A stretch of 15,179 nt of DNA from an uncultured Blautia sp. Its GTDB lineage: Bacteria; Bacillota; Clostridia; Lachnospirales; Lachnospiraceae. The stretch spans positions 1 to 15,179 of the forward strand of contig URVB01000068.1 of NCBI GenBank assembly GCA_900551075.1, read 5' to 3'. A model generated the notes under the pieces. That model was given only the letters and a program-made list of their open reading frames with translations. It had not been told where the DNA came from and searched no databases. A program made the translations under genes and the position numbers. Shown one piece after another: positions 1 through 6,211 of this stretch; positions within the stretch are counted from its first letter, which is position 1, and each line of letters begins with the position of its first letter.

Positions 1-359
1 TCCGCGTCTGCTTTGGATTTATTTGCTGCTGTTGTGGCTGTGTTGGCGTTCTTTGCCGCTGTGTCTGCGTTTGTCTTAGATGTGTTTGCCTTGGATGCTG
101 CGGTTTCACAGGCCTTGATTGCCCCGCTTACCGCTGTCTCTATCTGTGCCGCAATGATTTCTCCGGAGGACTCCCGGATGTTATCCACCATATCCTCATA
201 GGTTGCCATGCGCTTGACAACGCCAGCCTTAAAGCACATATACGCTGCCATACCGTCTACCGCATTCGTATCCCCTTCCAGTACGACCGCCCATTCCCCG
301 GGGAGCATCTTCTGTGTATCGAATTTGTTATAAGGTCCTCTCCTGCTTTGGATTGCCAT
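1..359 (-). CDS. Phage structural (tail fibre-associated) protein, N-terminal part
   Basis: An open frame reads from an ATG at 359 off the left edge, giving at least 119 residues without a stop. It begins MAIQSRRGPYNKFDTQKMLP. From about residue 65 it becomes rich in Ala, Asn, Thr and Lys with regular spacing, which suggests an alpha-helical coiled coil. The start is preceded by a strong AGGAGG site 8 nt upstream, and it overlaps the end of the upstream tail gene by 32 nt, as in tightly packed phage late operons. The opening residues (a 'pGEWAVVL.GD' stretch, then 'KRMATYEDM') resemble a small protein often found directly after the tail spike gene in prophages of Clostridia; I know it only as a phage structural protein. 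Its exact role (fibre, baseplate adaptor) is not known. The 3' end lies outside the window. Confidence 0.7.
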   Translation of the reverse strand, partial: MAIQSRRGPYNKFDTQKMLPGEWAVVLEGDTNAVDGMAAYMCFKAGVVKRMATYEDMVDNIRESSGEIIAAQIETAVSGAIKACETAASKANTSKTNADTAAKNANTATTAANKSKADA

Positions 360-2820
360 TGGTGCCACCTCCTATCCTTTCTTCAAGTCTTGATATCCTA
401 TCCTTTAATTCCGATATTGTTTTATCCTGCTCGTCGTTACGTTTTTTCTGGTCCTGGAGCATCTTCATCATGCACGGTATCAGTATTCTGTGGTTCCAGT
501 TCTCGGGCTTCCCGTTTTTATGGTCTGCGGCCAACGGGAAATGATTATGCACCTCCTCCGCAATAAACATCGGGTAATAGGTTCCGTCACGCTCATCGTC
601 TCCGGACAGGTAGCCCTCTTTATATTTGGCCCAATTGACCGGAAGCGTATAAAGCGGCTCTACATCCTCGGATGTCACCTTTTTCCCGACCGACTTGTAG
701 CGCAGAGAAGAAGAGGATGAATAGCAAACGGTTGAACCGTCACTGCCAAAAACCAGATGTCCGCCATTTGTCACATGCGGCAGATTAAAAAATTTGATAC
801 TGTCACTGCCGTCTGAGAATTGATCTGTTCCGGCATAAACATGCAGTCCGTATTTGGCTGTCATTGCCTTGCCGCTTGACGATAAGATAACGCTCCCAAT
901 CTCAATAAGCCCATTCGAATACAGTGTTATTGTCTCATTTTTTGATTGGATATAGTTGTTTTTTATTACCCAGCCCCCAACCTTTCCGGAATCCGCATTA
1001 ACTTCCCCTGAGAAACTCCCGGTTGCCGCCTGGAGCTCCCCTTTGAATGTTCCTGTTGCGGCTTTAAGATTCCCGGAGAACTCGCCATCCCCGTATATGG
1101 TTGCTTTCTTTGCGATAAAAGAACCGTCCATATTTAGGATTATGTTTCCTCCGTTAACATTGAACGAAACCATATCTAACTGGGCTTTCAGGTTTCCGTT
1201 ACTGTCTAACACCTGCAGGACACCATTCCCATTGTTCTTTCCGCCAAGGGTCAGGGTGCCGCCCCTTGCCCAACCGAAGTTAATCCCAATCGCATTCAGG
1301 ATGTTCAAAACAGCATTGCCGGAGCTGTCAAAGCCGGACGTCCATACGGTCGTAGAATCATTGCCGGTGTAGTTCCGGGTGACAAAGAATCCGTCTATCC
1401 CTTTCTTGTAAACCACCTTGCTTTCTGCAAGTGTGGGCTTATCATGCTGGTAGGAGATGATGCTCCCGTCGTCCTGTTTTACGACCGTGAAATGGTATCC
1501 GAAGGTGTTCGCTGCCAACTGGTTCATTTGCTGGACTGCAATGTCGTAGGAGGATAGCTGGGCCTGGGTCTCCTTGCGCATCTTAGCGATTACTCGGGTC
1601 AGTTCAGAATATTTTTTGGCGCTGTTCTTTCTCGGTGTTTCCGCATCACAGGAAACCTGCATGTAATTTCCAAGCGTAAACGTCAGATTTGTCACCAAAC
1701 AATGATATGTATTCTGCTTATAGTCCGTCACATAAGCCAGGTCGCCCGCTTCTATAGTCGGGTCTCCAAGAAACGAACCACTCATCGGCCTAAACTGCAA
1801 GCCTACCAGTTTCTTCCCAAGGAATTCCGCTGCAGCGCCCGCTTCTCCCGCTCCTATAAAAGGGTTTCCCGATATGGATAGAATATATCCCTCTGCACCA
1901 TACAGGGAAACATCTTTTTTTCTGATGTCTGTCTCGTCAAACTCTTCCGTAACCTCCACGCCAGTGATCACTACATCATCTGTAGATACATCCAGGGAAG
2001 ACATAGAGTACAAGTGGTGGAATCCATTTTGATCTTCAAAAGTGCCAGAATCTGTTTCGTATCCTTGCGTCCATGGGTTAAAAGTGCCGCCATCGGCAAC
2101 GTCTCCACTGGAATATGGATTGTCTTCATCAAACGATCCGCCATCCAGCCGGTCGCTACGCTCAAACACCGTTTGTTCAAACCAGTTAAGAGCCATACGG
2201 CCATAAACATCACAGCGGGCAAACCTACATGCACGCTGCGCCGCATAAGAGAGCACGTGACGGCAAGAGAGTCCTTCATCGTCAGGCCGCTTTTGGACCA
2301 CAATGTTGCTTCCTTCGAAAGTAGTTGTCAGCAACACTATTCCACACAATTCACAGATATCCCGGACAATCCTCCCGATCGTGGCCGGATAGGCCGTATT
2401 TACCTCTGAATAATCCCTGTCCAGTTTATACATGTTATCCAGGCATTCCAGCGTAATAACAGCGCCGTTGTATTTCGGTTCGTCTACTGTAAATACACCT
2501 TTCCTTATCCTCTCAACCCGCCCGTCTGTCAGTTCCATTCCCAGGTATGCAGTCACTATAGCCCGGTCAAAATCATAAGCAGAAAACTTATCGTAGATAT
2601 TGTTGAGGGTGACGGTCAGCTTATTGATAATGCAACTGCCTATAGTAAACTCACCACTGGCAGTTACACCGTCATCAACCTTAAATCCACTTTCCCATAT
2701 GTCGGAAGCATCCAGGGCATCCAGAACCATACCGTCTTTCAAAGTAATATCCAGGTAAGGAAGGAACCTCCGGTTGTCATTCGCCATATTGTATTTGAAT
2801 TCATTGGATACATTTATCAT
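328..2820 (-). CDS. Prophage tail/baseplate protein with C-terminal S74 self-processing chaperone domain
   Basis: This 830-residue protein probably forms part of the tail tip and receptor-binding structure. Residues 1 to about 420 resemble the N-terminal domain of siphophage tail spike or baseplate hub proteins. Residues about 570-612 hold repeated short motifs of the type ATGxFxGEL, common in fibre shafts. The last ~125 residues look like an intramolecular chaperone (peptidase S74): a serine run at 701-705, then LRYK, giving the Ser-x4-Lys spacing (Ser704/Lys709) of the self-cleaving dyad. An 'MFIAEEVHNHFP' block and a C-terminal coiled coil follow. In known S74 proteins this tail trimerises the fibre and is then released by autocleavage. 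The start has AAGGAG 6 nt upstream. The function assignment is by motif; host receptor and cleavage are inferred. Confidence 0.85.
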   Translation of the reverse strand: MINVSNEFKYNMANDNRRFLPYLDITLKDGMVLDALDASDIWESGFKVDDGVTASGEFTIGSCIINKLTVTLNNIYDKFSAYDFDRAIVTAYLGMELTDGRVERIRKGVFTVDEPKYNGAVITLECLDNMYKLDRDYSEVNTAYPATIGRIVRDICELCGIVLLTTTFEGSNIVVQKRPDDEGLSCRHVLSYAAQRACRFARCDVYGRMALNWFEQTVFERSDRLDGGSFDEDNPYSSGDVADGGTFNPWTQGYETDSGTFEDQNGFHHLYSMSSLDVSTDDVVITGVEVTEEFDETDIRKKDVSLYGAEGYILSISGNPFIGAGEAGAAAEFLGKKLVGLQFRPMSGSFLGDPTIEAGDLAYVTDYKQNTYHCLVTNLTFTLGNYMQVSCDAETPRKNSAKKYSELTRVIAKMRKETQAQLSSYDIAVQQMNQLAANTFGYHFTVVKQDDGSIISYQHDKPTLAESKVVYKKGIDGFFVTRNYTGNDSTTVWTSGFDSSGNAVLNILNAIGINFGWARGGTLTLGGKNNGNGVLQVLDSNGNLKAQLDMVSFNVNGGNIILNMDGSFIAKKATIYGDGEFSGNLKAATGTFKGELQAATGSFSGEVNADSGKVGGWVIKNNYIQSKNETITLYSNGLIEIGSVILSSSGKAMTAKYGLHVYAGTDQFSDGSDSIKFFNLPHVTNGGHLVFGSDGSTVCYSSSSSLRYKSVGKKVTSEDVEPLYTLPVNWAKYKEGYLSGDDERDGTYYPMFIAEEVHNHFPLAADHKNGKPENWNHRILIPCMMKMLQDQKKRNDEQDKTISELKDRISRLEERIGGGTNGNPKQERTL

Positions 2821-2835
2821 GATATCTCCTTATAA

Positions 2836-2895
2836 TTATTGTTCTTTCTCTTCAACCTCATAATCGATATTTAAAACGCTCTCTTCATAAAACAC
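2836..2895 (-). CDS. Possible 19-residue peptide between two phage genes
   Basis: A GTG at 2895 opens a frame of 19 codons (MFYEESVLNIDYEVEEKEQ) ending in TAA. It fills most of the 80-nt gap between the DUF6711-like gene and the tail protein. An AGAGG-like site lies about 7 nt upstream of the GTG, inside the end of the preceding gene, and the next gene's AAGGAG follows the stop almost at once. The peptide is acidic and resembles nothing I recognise. It may simply be an untranslated spacer. Confidence 0.25.
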   Translation of the reverse strand: MFYEESVLNIDYEVEEKEQ

Positions 2896-2900
2896 TTCGC

Positions 2901-3269
2901 CTACCTCTCAATAATATTGAATGAAATTGATTCATAGTGTTTGTTATTAACCGTCCAAATTTTAACTGGAGCAGTTTTATCTCCGGTATAAAAATTCCTT
3001 GTAACTTTTTTCCCATCCAAGGGATCATAATAAGTTACATTGATATATTCCGGATCAAACGCCACTAAAATAACATGAGCTTCTTCCGGTGTCGGCATTG
3101 CCCATACTAAATCAATTTTTCGTTTCTTTGCTATTCGATTTTTATGCATCTTGGCATCCTGAGTCCGACCGGCATCACCGCTGGATACATCCTGTAAACC
3201 CCAAGAAAAAGTGGATGGAGTTTTTATTTTTACCCCATCCACTAAAATCATGCTGTTATGAAAGCCCAT
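2901..3269 (-). CDS. DUF6711-like phage tail protein
   Basis: A 122-residue protein that begins MGFHNSMILVDGVKIKTPST and contains 'FSWGLQDVSSGDAGRTQDAKM' followed by a basic stretch (HKNRIAKKRKIDLVW). This pattern matches my memory of the DUF6711 family of small prophage proteins encoded beside the tape-measure and tail-spike genes; its molecular role is not established. The start has an AAGGCGG site 7 nt upstream. It is the first phage gene left after the IS3 element: the expected upstream neighbour, probably the tape measure or a tail-assembly gene, is missing apart from at most a few codons. The gene is probably cut off from its natural late promoter. Confidence 0.65.
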   Translation of the reverse strand: MGFHNSMILVDGVKIKTPSTFSWGLQDVSSGDAGRTQDAKMHKNRIAKKRKIDLVWAMPTPEEAHVILVAFDPEYINVTYYDPLDGKKVTRNFYTGDKTAPVKIWTVNNKHYESISFNIIER

Positions 3270-3319
3270 AAACCAACCGCCTTATCTTATGGCGCTCACG
3301 GCACTCAAGATTTATTGTA

Positions 3320-3346
3320 TAGAAAAAGAAATGACCGAAGTCACCT
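3320..3346 (-). terminator. Possible hairpin terminator with TTCG loop
   Basis: Read on the minus strand this is AGGTGAC-TTCG-GTCATTT followed by CTTTTTCT: a 7-bp stem including G-T pairs, a stable TTCG tetraloop and a T-rich tail. It lies directly at the left border of the IS element and would stop transcription heading from the IS into the phage genes. It may belong to the IS or be the end of a lost phage gene. Confidence 0.4.
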
Positions 3347-3360
3347 GCCTTATACCCCAT

Positions 3361-3390
3361 TTGATAGACACATAGAACGAGTGGTATAAT
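3361..3390 (+). promoter_or_regulatory. Promoter of the IS3 transposase
   Basis: TTGATA (3361-3366) and a perfect TATAAT (3385-3390) are separated by 18 bp, just inside the left end of the element. An AGGAGG site (3405-3410) and the orfA ATG follow 15-30 nt downstream. Confidence 0.75.
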
Positions 3391-3417
3391 CTATCCAGAA
3401 AGTCAGGAGGAAAGATT

Positions 3418-3702
3418 ATGGCACAGACATACAGCATTGAATTCAAGGAAGAGGCATGTAAACGCGTACAGTCGGGAATACCGGCAGCACAGGTGGCAAG
3501 GGAACTGGGTATAAATGTAAATACCCTCTATACATGGATGTCCCGTTTTAAAGAACATCCGGCACAGCCCTTTGTCGGCAGCGGCAAACTCCATCAGGAA
3601 GATGCCGAACTGCGAGCCCTGAAAAAGCGCATAAAAGACCTGGAAGAGGAAAACGAATTCCTAAAAAAAGCAAGCGCCTTCTTTGCCAAGAACCTGAAGT
3701 AA
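3418..3702 (+). CDS. IS3-family transposase OrfA (helix-turn-helix protein)
   Basis: A 94-residue protein. Residues 1-55 form the IS3 OrfA-type helix-turn-helix (YSIEFKEEACKRVQSG, then VARELGINVNTLYTWMSRFK), which binds the element's ends. Residues 62-90 are a leucine-zipper-like coiled coil (LRALKKRIKDLEEENEFLKK). The ATG at 3418 has AGGAGG 7 nt upstream. The run of seven A followed by G at 3663-3670, reading CTA AAA AAA GCA in this frame, is a classic -1 slippage site. The -1 frame is open from there into orfB, so a fused OrfAB transposase can be made while OrfA alone acts as a regulator, as known for the family. Length and motifs look intact. Confidence 0.9.
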   Translation: MAQTYSIEFKEEACKRVQSGIPAAQVARELGINVNTLYTWMSRFKEHPAQPFVGSGKLHQEDAELRALKKRIKDLEEENEFLKKASAFFAKNLK

Positions 3703-3716
3703 TCCGCTATCTTTAT

Positions 3717-4580
3717 ATGGAGCAGAACCGTTCCAAATACCGGATTGCGAAGATGGCGCAGTGGCTTCAGGTTTCAAAAAGCGGTTATTATGCATGGCGG
3801 AAGCGTCCAAAAAGCCGACGCTGCATGGAAAATGAAATCCTTCTTGAAGAGATCATCCGGATTCACGAATCATCACGCGGCACTTATGGCGGCAGGAAGA
3901 TAACCCATGAAATAAACCGCAGATCAGAAAAAACGGTCAATCACAAGAGAGTGGAGCGCATCATGCGGGAAAACGGCATACGGTCAAAAAGCCATAAAAA
4001 ATATAAAGCGACAACGAATTCAAGCCATAACCTTCCAGTGGCGGGAAATATCCTGAACAGGGATTTTACGGCTGAGAGACCCGGTCAGAAAATGGTTAGC
4101 GATATCACATACATACCGACGGATGAAGGCTGGCTCTACCTTGCTGGCGTCATGGATCTCTGCGGGGATAAGATAGTCGGTATATCAATGGGCAGCCGTA
4201 TGACGAAAGAGCTTGTGATCTCTGCCCTTAAGGATGCCATCTGCCATACAAGAACTACAGATGGATGTATCCTGCACTCCGACAGGGGGAGCCAGTACTG
4301 TTCGCTGGAATATCAGGCGCTTGCAGAAGACCACGGCTTTATCAGCAGCATGAGCCGTAAAGGGAACTGCTGGGACAACGCACCGATGGAAAGTTTCTGG
4401 GGAAAACTGAAGCAGGAATGGCTGAATGAACAGCATTTCCGAACAAGAGAAGAGGCAAAATCAGCCGTATTTGAATATATATGGATATTTTATAACCGCA
4501 AACGAATCCATGAAGCAAACGGTTATCTGACGCCGGAAGAATACTATGAACAGCATCAGACAGATTTAGAAGCAGCATAG
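3717..4580 (+). CDS. IS3-family transposase OrfB (DDE integrase domain)
   Basis: A 287-residue catalytic part of the transposase. Residues 40-100 are the HTH_21-like region (TYGGRKITHEINRR, KRVERIMRENGIR). The integrase core follows with the expected catalytic triad: Asp129 in VSDITYIPT, Asp189 in HSDRGSQY and Glu225 in NAPMESFWG, the last two separated by 35 residues (DD35E). The C-terminal YIWIFYNRKRIHEANGYLTPEEYY motif is typical. The frame lies -1 to orfA and stays open upstream of the ATG to the A7G slippage site, so the natural product is probably OrfAB (the first fused residues read KKSKRLLCQEPEVIRY). No frameshift or missing residue is seen, so the IS may still be active. Confidence 0.92.
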   Translation: MEQNRSKYRIAKMAQWLQVSKSGYYAWRKRPKSRRCMENEILLEEIIRIHESSRGTYGGRKITHEINRRSEKTVNHKRVERIMRENGIRSKSHKKYKATTNSSHNLPVAGNILNRDFTAERPGQKMVSDITYIPTDEGWLYLAGVMDLCGDKIVGISMGSRMTKELVISALKDAICHTRTTDGCILHSDRGSQYCSLEYQALAEDHGFISSMSRKGNCWDNAPMESFWGKLKQEWLNEQHFRTREEAKSAVFEYIWIFYNRKRIHEANGYLTPEEYYEQHQTDLEAA

Positions 4581-4730
4581 CTGTTTTTGAATAAACAACC
4601 ACACAGGTACGGCAGGATAAGAAAAGCTTATTCTGCTAGCCTGAGCGGGTAAAAAAGTGAGGAAAATCGAGAAAAACTAAGAACCGGATAGAATCCTTTC
4701 GTTTCAGATGTCTATGCTACCGGGGACGGC

Positions 4731-4868
4731 TCACCCGTCAATGGCAATCTTCCGCAGATACGCCGCCATGTTGTTTGTGGGGACGAGCTTCATTTTTTCC
4801 TCAATCAGTTTCCTTTCTTCCTTTGTCACATAGAATTTGACCTGTACCGTTCTTTTCCGTCCGTTCAT
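4731..4868 (-). pseudogene. mobC: mobC N-terminal fragment, truncated by the IS3 end
   Basis: An ATG at 4868 with AAGGAG about 10 nt upstream opens a ribbon-helix-helix-like sequence: MNGRKRTVQVKFYV, then EERKLIEEKMK and NMAAYLRKIAIDG. This is the N-terminal part of MobC-family relaxosome accessory proteins, which bind the transfer origin and help the MobA relaxase. After 45 codons the IS3 terminus supplies the in-frame TGA (4731-4733). The normal protein continues with YIIQVD..., as seen in the second fragment at 10138-10284. What remains has the DNA-binding segment but not the rest, so it is probably inactive. No relaxase gene is in the window. Confidence 0.75.
4733..4816. repeat. 84-bp inverted duplication, left copy (within mobC)
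   Basis: These 84 bp are, as far as I can read, identical to the reverse complement of 10136-10219. Both copies carry the same mobC codons (RKLIEEKMK ... KIAIDG). The left end of this copy coincides with the IS3 terminus. The right end runs into a CTTCCTTT stretch where short homology could explain the second breakpoint. Confidence 0.9.
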
Positions 4869-5055
4869 GGGTTTTCGCTCCTTTCCGTTCTCATAGAGGG
4901 TTTGGGACACTTCCTATGCTTGCTACGAAACTTTCTTCTTACTACCTACAACACCGGGAACGCTCAATTTGGCGAATTTCTGCAAAAGAAAAACGCTGCA
5001 ATCTGTAAAGATTACAACGCTTCTCAATCCTCATTTTGCTTTGTGCCGGACATGG
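4869..5055 (-). other. mobC leader region, possible oriT
   Basis: This non-coding stretch lies between the XRE gene and mobC. In mobilisable elements with MobC next to a MobA relaxase, the transfer origin usually lies just upstream of mobC. That makes the part nearest the mobC start (about 4870-4980) the natural place to look. I see no nic motif I can name with confidence. The distal half contains the XRE terminator. Confidence 0.25.
4984..5022 (-). terminator. Rho-independent terminator after the XRE gene
   Basis: On the minus strand a 13-bp stem with three G-T pairs (AAGCGTTGTAATC / GATTGCAGCGTTT) closes a TTTACA loop. It is followed by a T-rich tract (TTTTTCTTTT on the RNA-like strand). 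It lies 34 nt beyond the XRE stop and separates that gene from mobC. Confidence 0.75.
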
Positions 5056-5409
5056 TTACCTGCCCTCACTTTCGACTTCCTTAACCTCTTTTGCCGTGGC
5101 AGTGACTATCCGCAATCCTTTATCGCTGATACTGTCAAGCAACGTTTCAAGCTGCCTACGTTGCGTGGTTTTGTCTGTTTCCGTGTTAGGAAAAAAGAAC
5201 TGGTCTACCGACACATCTAAGAGGGTAACAAGCTCATAAAAGATTTGCAGGCTTGGGTGCTGTCCGCTGTTCTCAATGGACGCAATATAGCGGGGCGCAA
5301 TGTTCAGCTTGTCTGCTAACTGGTTGCGTGAGATACCCTTTGCCTTTCTTGCTGCTTTTATAGCTTCTCCGAAAGCCTTAAAATCGTATTTCTCAACTTG
5401 TCGCTTCAT
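5056..5409 (-). CDS. XRE-family transcriptional regulator of a mobile element
   Basis: A 117-residue cytoplasmic DNA-binding protein. Residues about 12-70 form an XRE/Cro-C1 helix-turn-helix (FGEAIKAARKAKGISRNQLADKL, then APRYIASIENSGQHPSL). A short linker (VDQFFFP) leads to a C-terminal helical tail likely used for dimerisation. Regulators of this size and form commonly precede mobC in integrative elements of Clostridia, where they are thought to control transfer or excision genes. The start at 5409 has an AGGGTG site 8 nt upstream. An inverted repeat at 5453-5473 in its leader may be its own operator. A terminator follows the stop, so it is a single-gene transcript. The gene looks intact although its presumed target module is broken. 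Confidence 0.85.
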   Translation of the reverse strand: MKRQVEKYDFKAFGEAIKAARKAKGISRNQLADKLNIAPRYIASIENSGQHPSLQIFYELVTLLDVSVDQFFFPNTETDKTTQRRQLETLLDSISDKGLRIVTATAKEVKEVESEGR

Positions 5410-5452
5410 ATTTATTCACCCTACTACATTTTACCGTTCACCTTTCGTGTGA

Positions 5453-5473
5453 GATATGATTACACATATCATA
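5453..5473. promoter_or_regulatory. Inverted repeats in the XRE/tetR divergent region, possible operator
   Basis: Two overlapping perfect inverted repeats are present: GATATG-ATTACA-CATATC (5453-5470) and TATGAT-TACACAT-ATCATA (5455-5473). They lie 44-64 nt upstream of the XRE start. The right arm of the second reads TATGAT on the minus strand and could double as a -10 box. Autoregulation by the XRE protein is an inference. Confidence 0.4.
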
Positions 5474-5531
5474 GTATTGATAGTAATAGAGCATATTTAT
5501 TCTATGGACGTTTTACTGTATCTAAATAATA

Positions 5532-5560
5532 TTGACAAAGCGACACGAGTGTCTTATAAT
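5532..5560 (+). promoter_or_regulatory. Consensus promoter of the tetR-ileS operon
   Basis: A perfect TTGACA (5532-5537) and a perfect TATAAT (5555-5560) are separated by the ideal 17 bp. Such a strong promoter in front of a repressor gene implies tight repression. The spacer and the start site are covered by two operator copies (separate entry). Confidence 0.92.
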
Positions 5561-5581
5561 TTTATTAGCGACACGAGTGTT
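5539..5581. promoter_or_regulatory. Duplicated TetR-type operator
   Basis: AGCGACACGAGTGT occurs twice in direct orientation, at 5539-5552 and 5567-5580, 28 bp apart. Each copy contains a palindrome GACAC-GA-GTGT(C). The first is complete at 5542-5553; the second (5570-5581) ends in T instead of C. The first lies between the -35 and -10 boxes and the second around the expected start of transcription, so a bound protein would block RNA polymerase. The TetR-family protein encoded directly downstream is the obvious binder (inference). Confidence 0.8.
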
Positions 5582-5598
5582 GCAGAAAGGAGAAAGAT

Positions 5599-6177
5599 AT
5601 GAGTACAAAAGGCGAAGAAACTAAAAAAATGATTATAGAAAAAGCCTGTTCTTTGTTCGCAAGGAAAGGATTTAAGAATGTCACAATGAAAGATATTTGT
5701 ATTGAAACCGGATTGAGTAGGGGCGGACTATATCGGCACTATGACAGTACACAGCAAATTTTTTCAGAAATTATAGATAACTTAATGAGCGCACAGGATA
5801 ATGAATTTTCTGAAAAAATGGAAAAAGGGTATTCAGCAATTCAGATACTTAGTGATGTTTTAGAACGTTATAGGATAGAAATGTTAGATAACGTAGGCTC
5901 TCTTGGATTGGCAATCTATGAATTTTATAGCGAGATTCAAATGGATAGCAATGACAATGTGCTTTTAAAACAGTACGAACATTCTGTTAATACTTGGAAA
6001 GATTTTTTATCATACGGAATAGAGCGTGGAGAATTTAAGAATGTAGATAGTGATGAATTGATTGATATAATTATTTTTTCATATCAGGGAGTAAGAATGC
6101 TTTCAGAGATATTCCCCGTAGACAAAAAAGTATCAGAAAGAATAGTAAATCATATAAAACAGGTATTGTTAGGTTAA
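5599..6177 (+). CDS. TetR/AcrR-family transcriptional repressor
   Basis: A 192-residue regulator. Residues about 8-55 form the TetR helix-turn-helix: KKMIIEKACSLFARKGFKNVT, then ICIETGLSRGGLYRHY with the typical G-x-Y-x-H-Y ending. The rest (60-192) is all-helical and variable, as expected of a TetR ligand-binding and dimerisation domain. The ATG has AAGGAG 6 nt upstream. The gene is the first of an operon with ileS, whose start lies 34 nt after its stop, and its promoter carries two palindromic operators. The likely role is ligand-released repression of itself and ileS. The ligand cannot be read from the sequence; an IleRS inhibitor such as a mupirocin-like compound, or its effect, is a hypothesis. 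AT-rich like ileS and unlike the core genes to the right. Confidence 0.88.
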   Translation: MSTKGEETKKMIIEKACSLFARKGFKNVTMKDICIETGLSRGGLYRHYDSTQQIFSEIIDNLMSAQDNEFSEKMEKGYSAIQILSDVLERYRIEMLDNVGSLGLAIYEFYSEIQMDSNDNVLLKQYEHSVNTWKDFLSYGIERGEFKNVDSDELIDIIIFSYQGVRMLSEIFPVDKKVSERIVNHIKQVLLG

Positions 6178-6211
6178 TTACAAATACTTTATGCAAAAGG
6201 GAGAACGGCGT

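Larger units (their letters stand above)
3346..4733 (+). mobile_element. IS3-family insertion sequence, apparently complete (about 1.39 kb)
   Basis: The element carries overlapping-frame orfA and orfB with a DDE transposase. Its right end is placed at 4733, because the mobC sequence known from the second copy at 10136-10219 resumes exactly there and the IS end reads TGAGCCGTCC on the inner strand (5'-TG...CA-3', as in IS3). The left end is placed at 3346 by aligning the two ends. Both have 18 bases before a shared ATAGACA, followed by related blocks (GAACGAGTGG against GAAACGAAAGG, then TCTATCC). The inverted repeat is imperfect, so the left end is less certain; anything from about 3316 to 3346 is possible. 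Flanks differ (CACC left, CCCG right), so no target duplication is visible. Left flank is prophage and right flank is mobC, so the element sits at a recombination border. Confidence 0.75.

Noticed and set aside
1971..2409. Open frames on both strands inside the tail gene (1971-2303 minus, 2014-2409 plus)
   Set aside because: They overlap an 830-codon gene with clear homology and have no ribosome sites or recognisable motifs.
3256..3360. A 34-codon minus-strand frame upstream of the DUF6711-like gene
   Set aside because: It spans the IS border and the hairpin terminator, and its residues (MGYKAGDFGHFFFYTIN) look like translated non-coding DNA; at most its last codons come from the lost phage gene.
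6191..6211. An earlier in-frame ATG for ileS at 6191
   Set aside because: The seven extra residues (MQKGERR) are not part of the family, and the GGGAG ribosome site lies between this ATG and the one at 6212.
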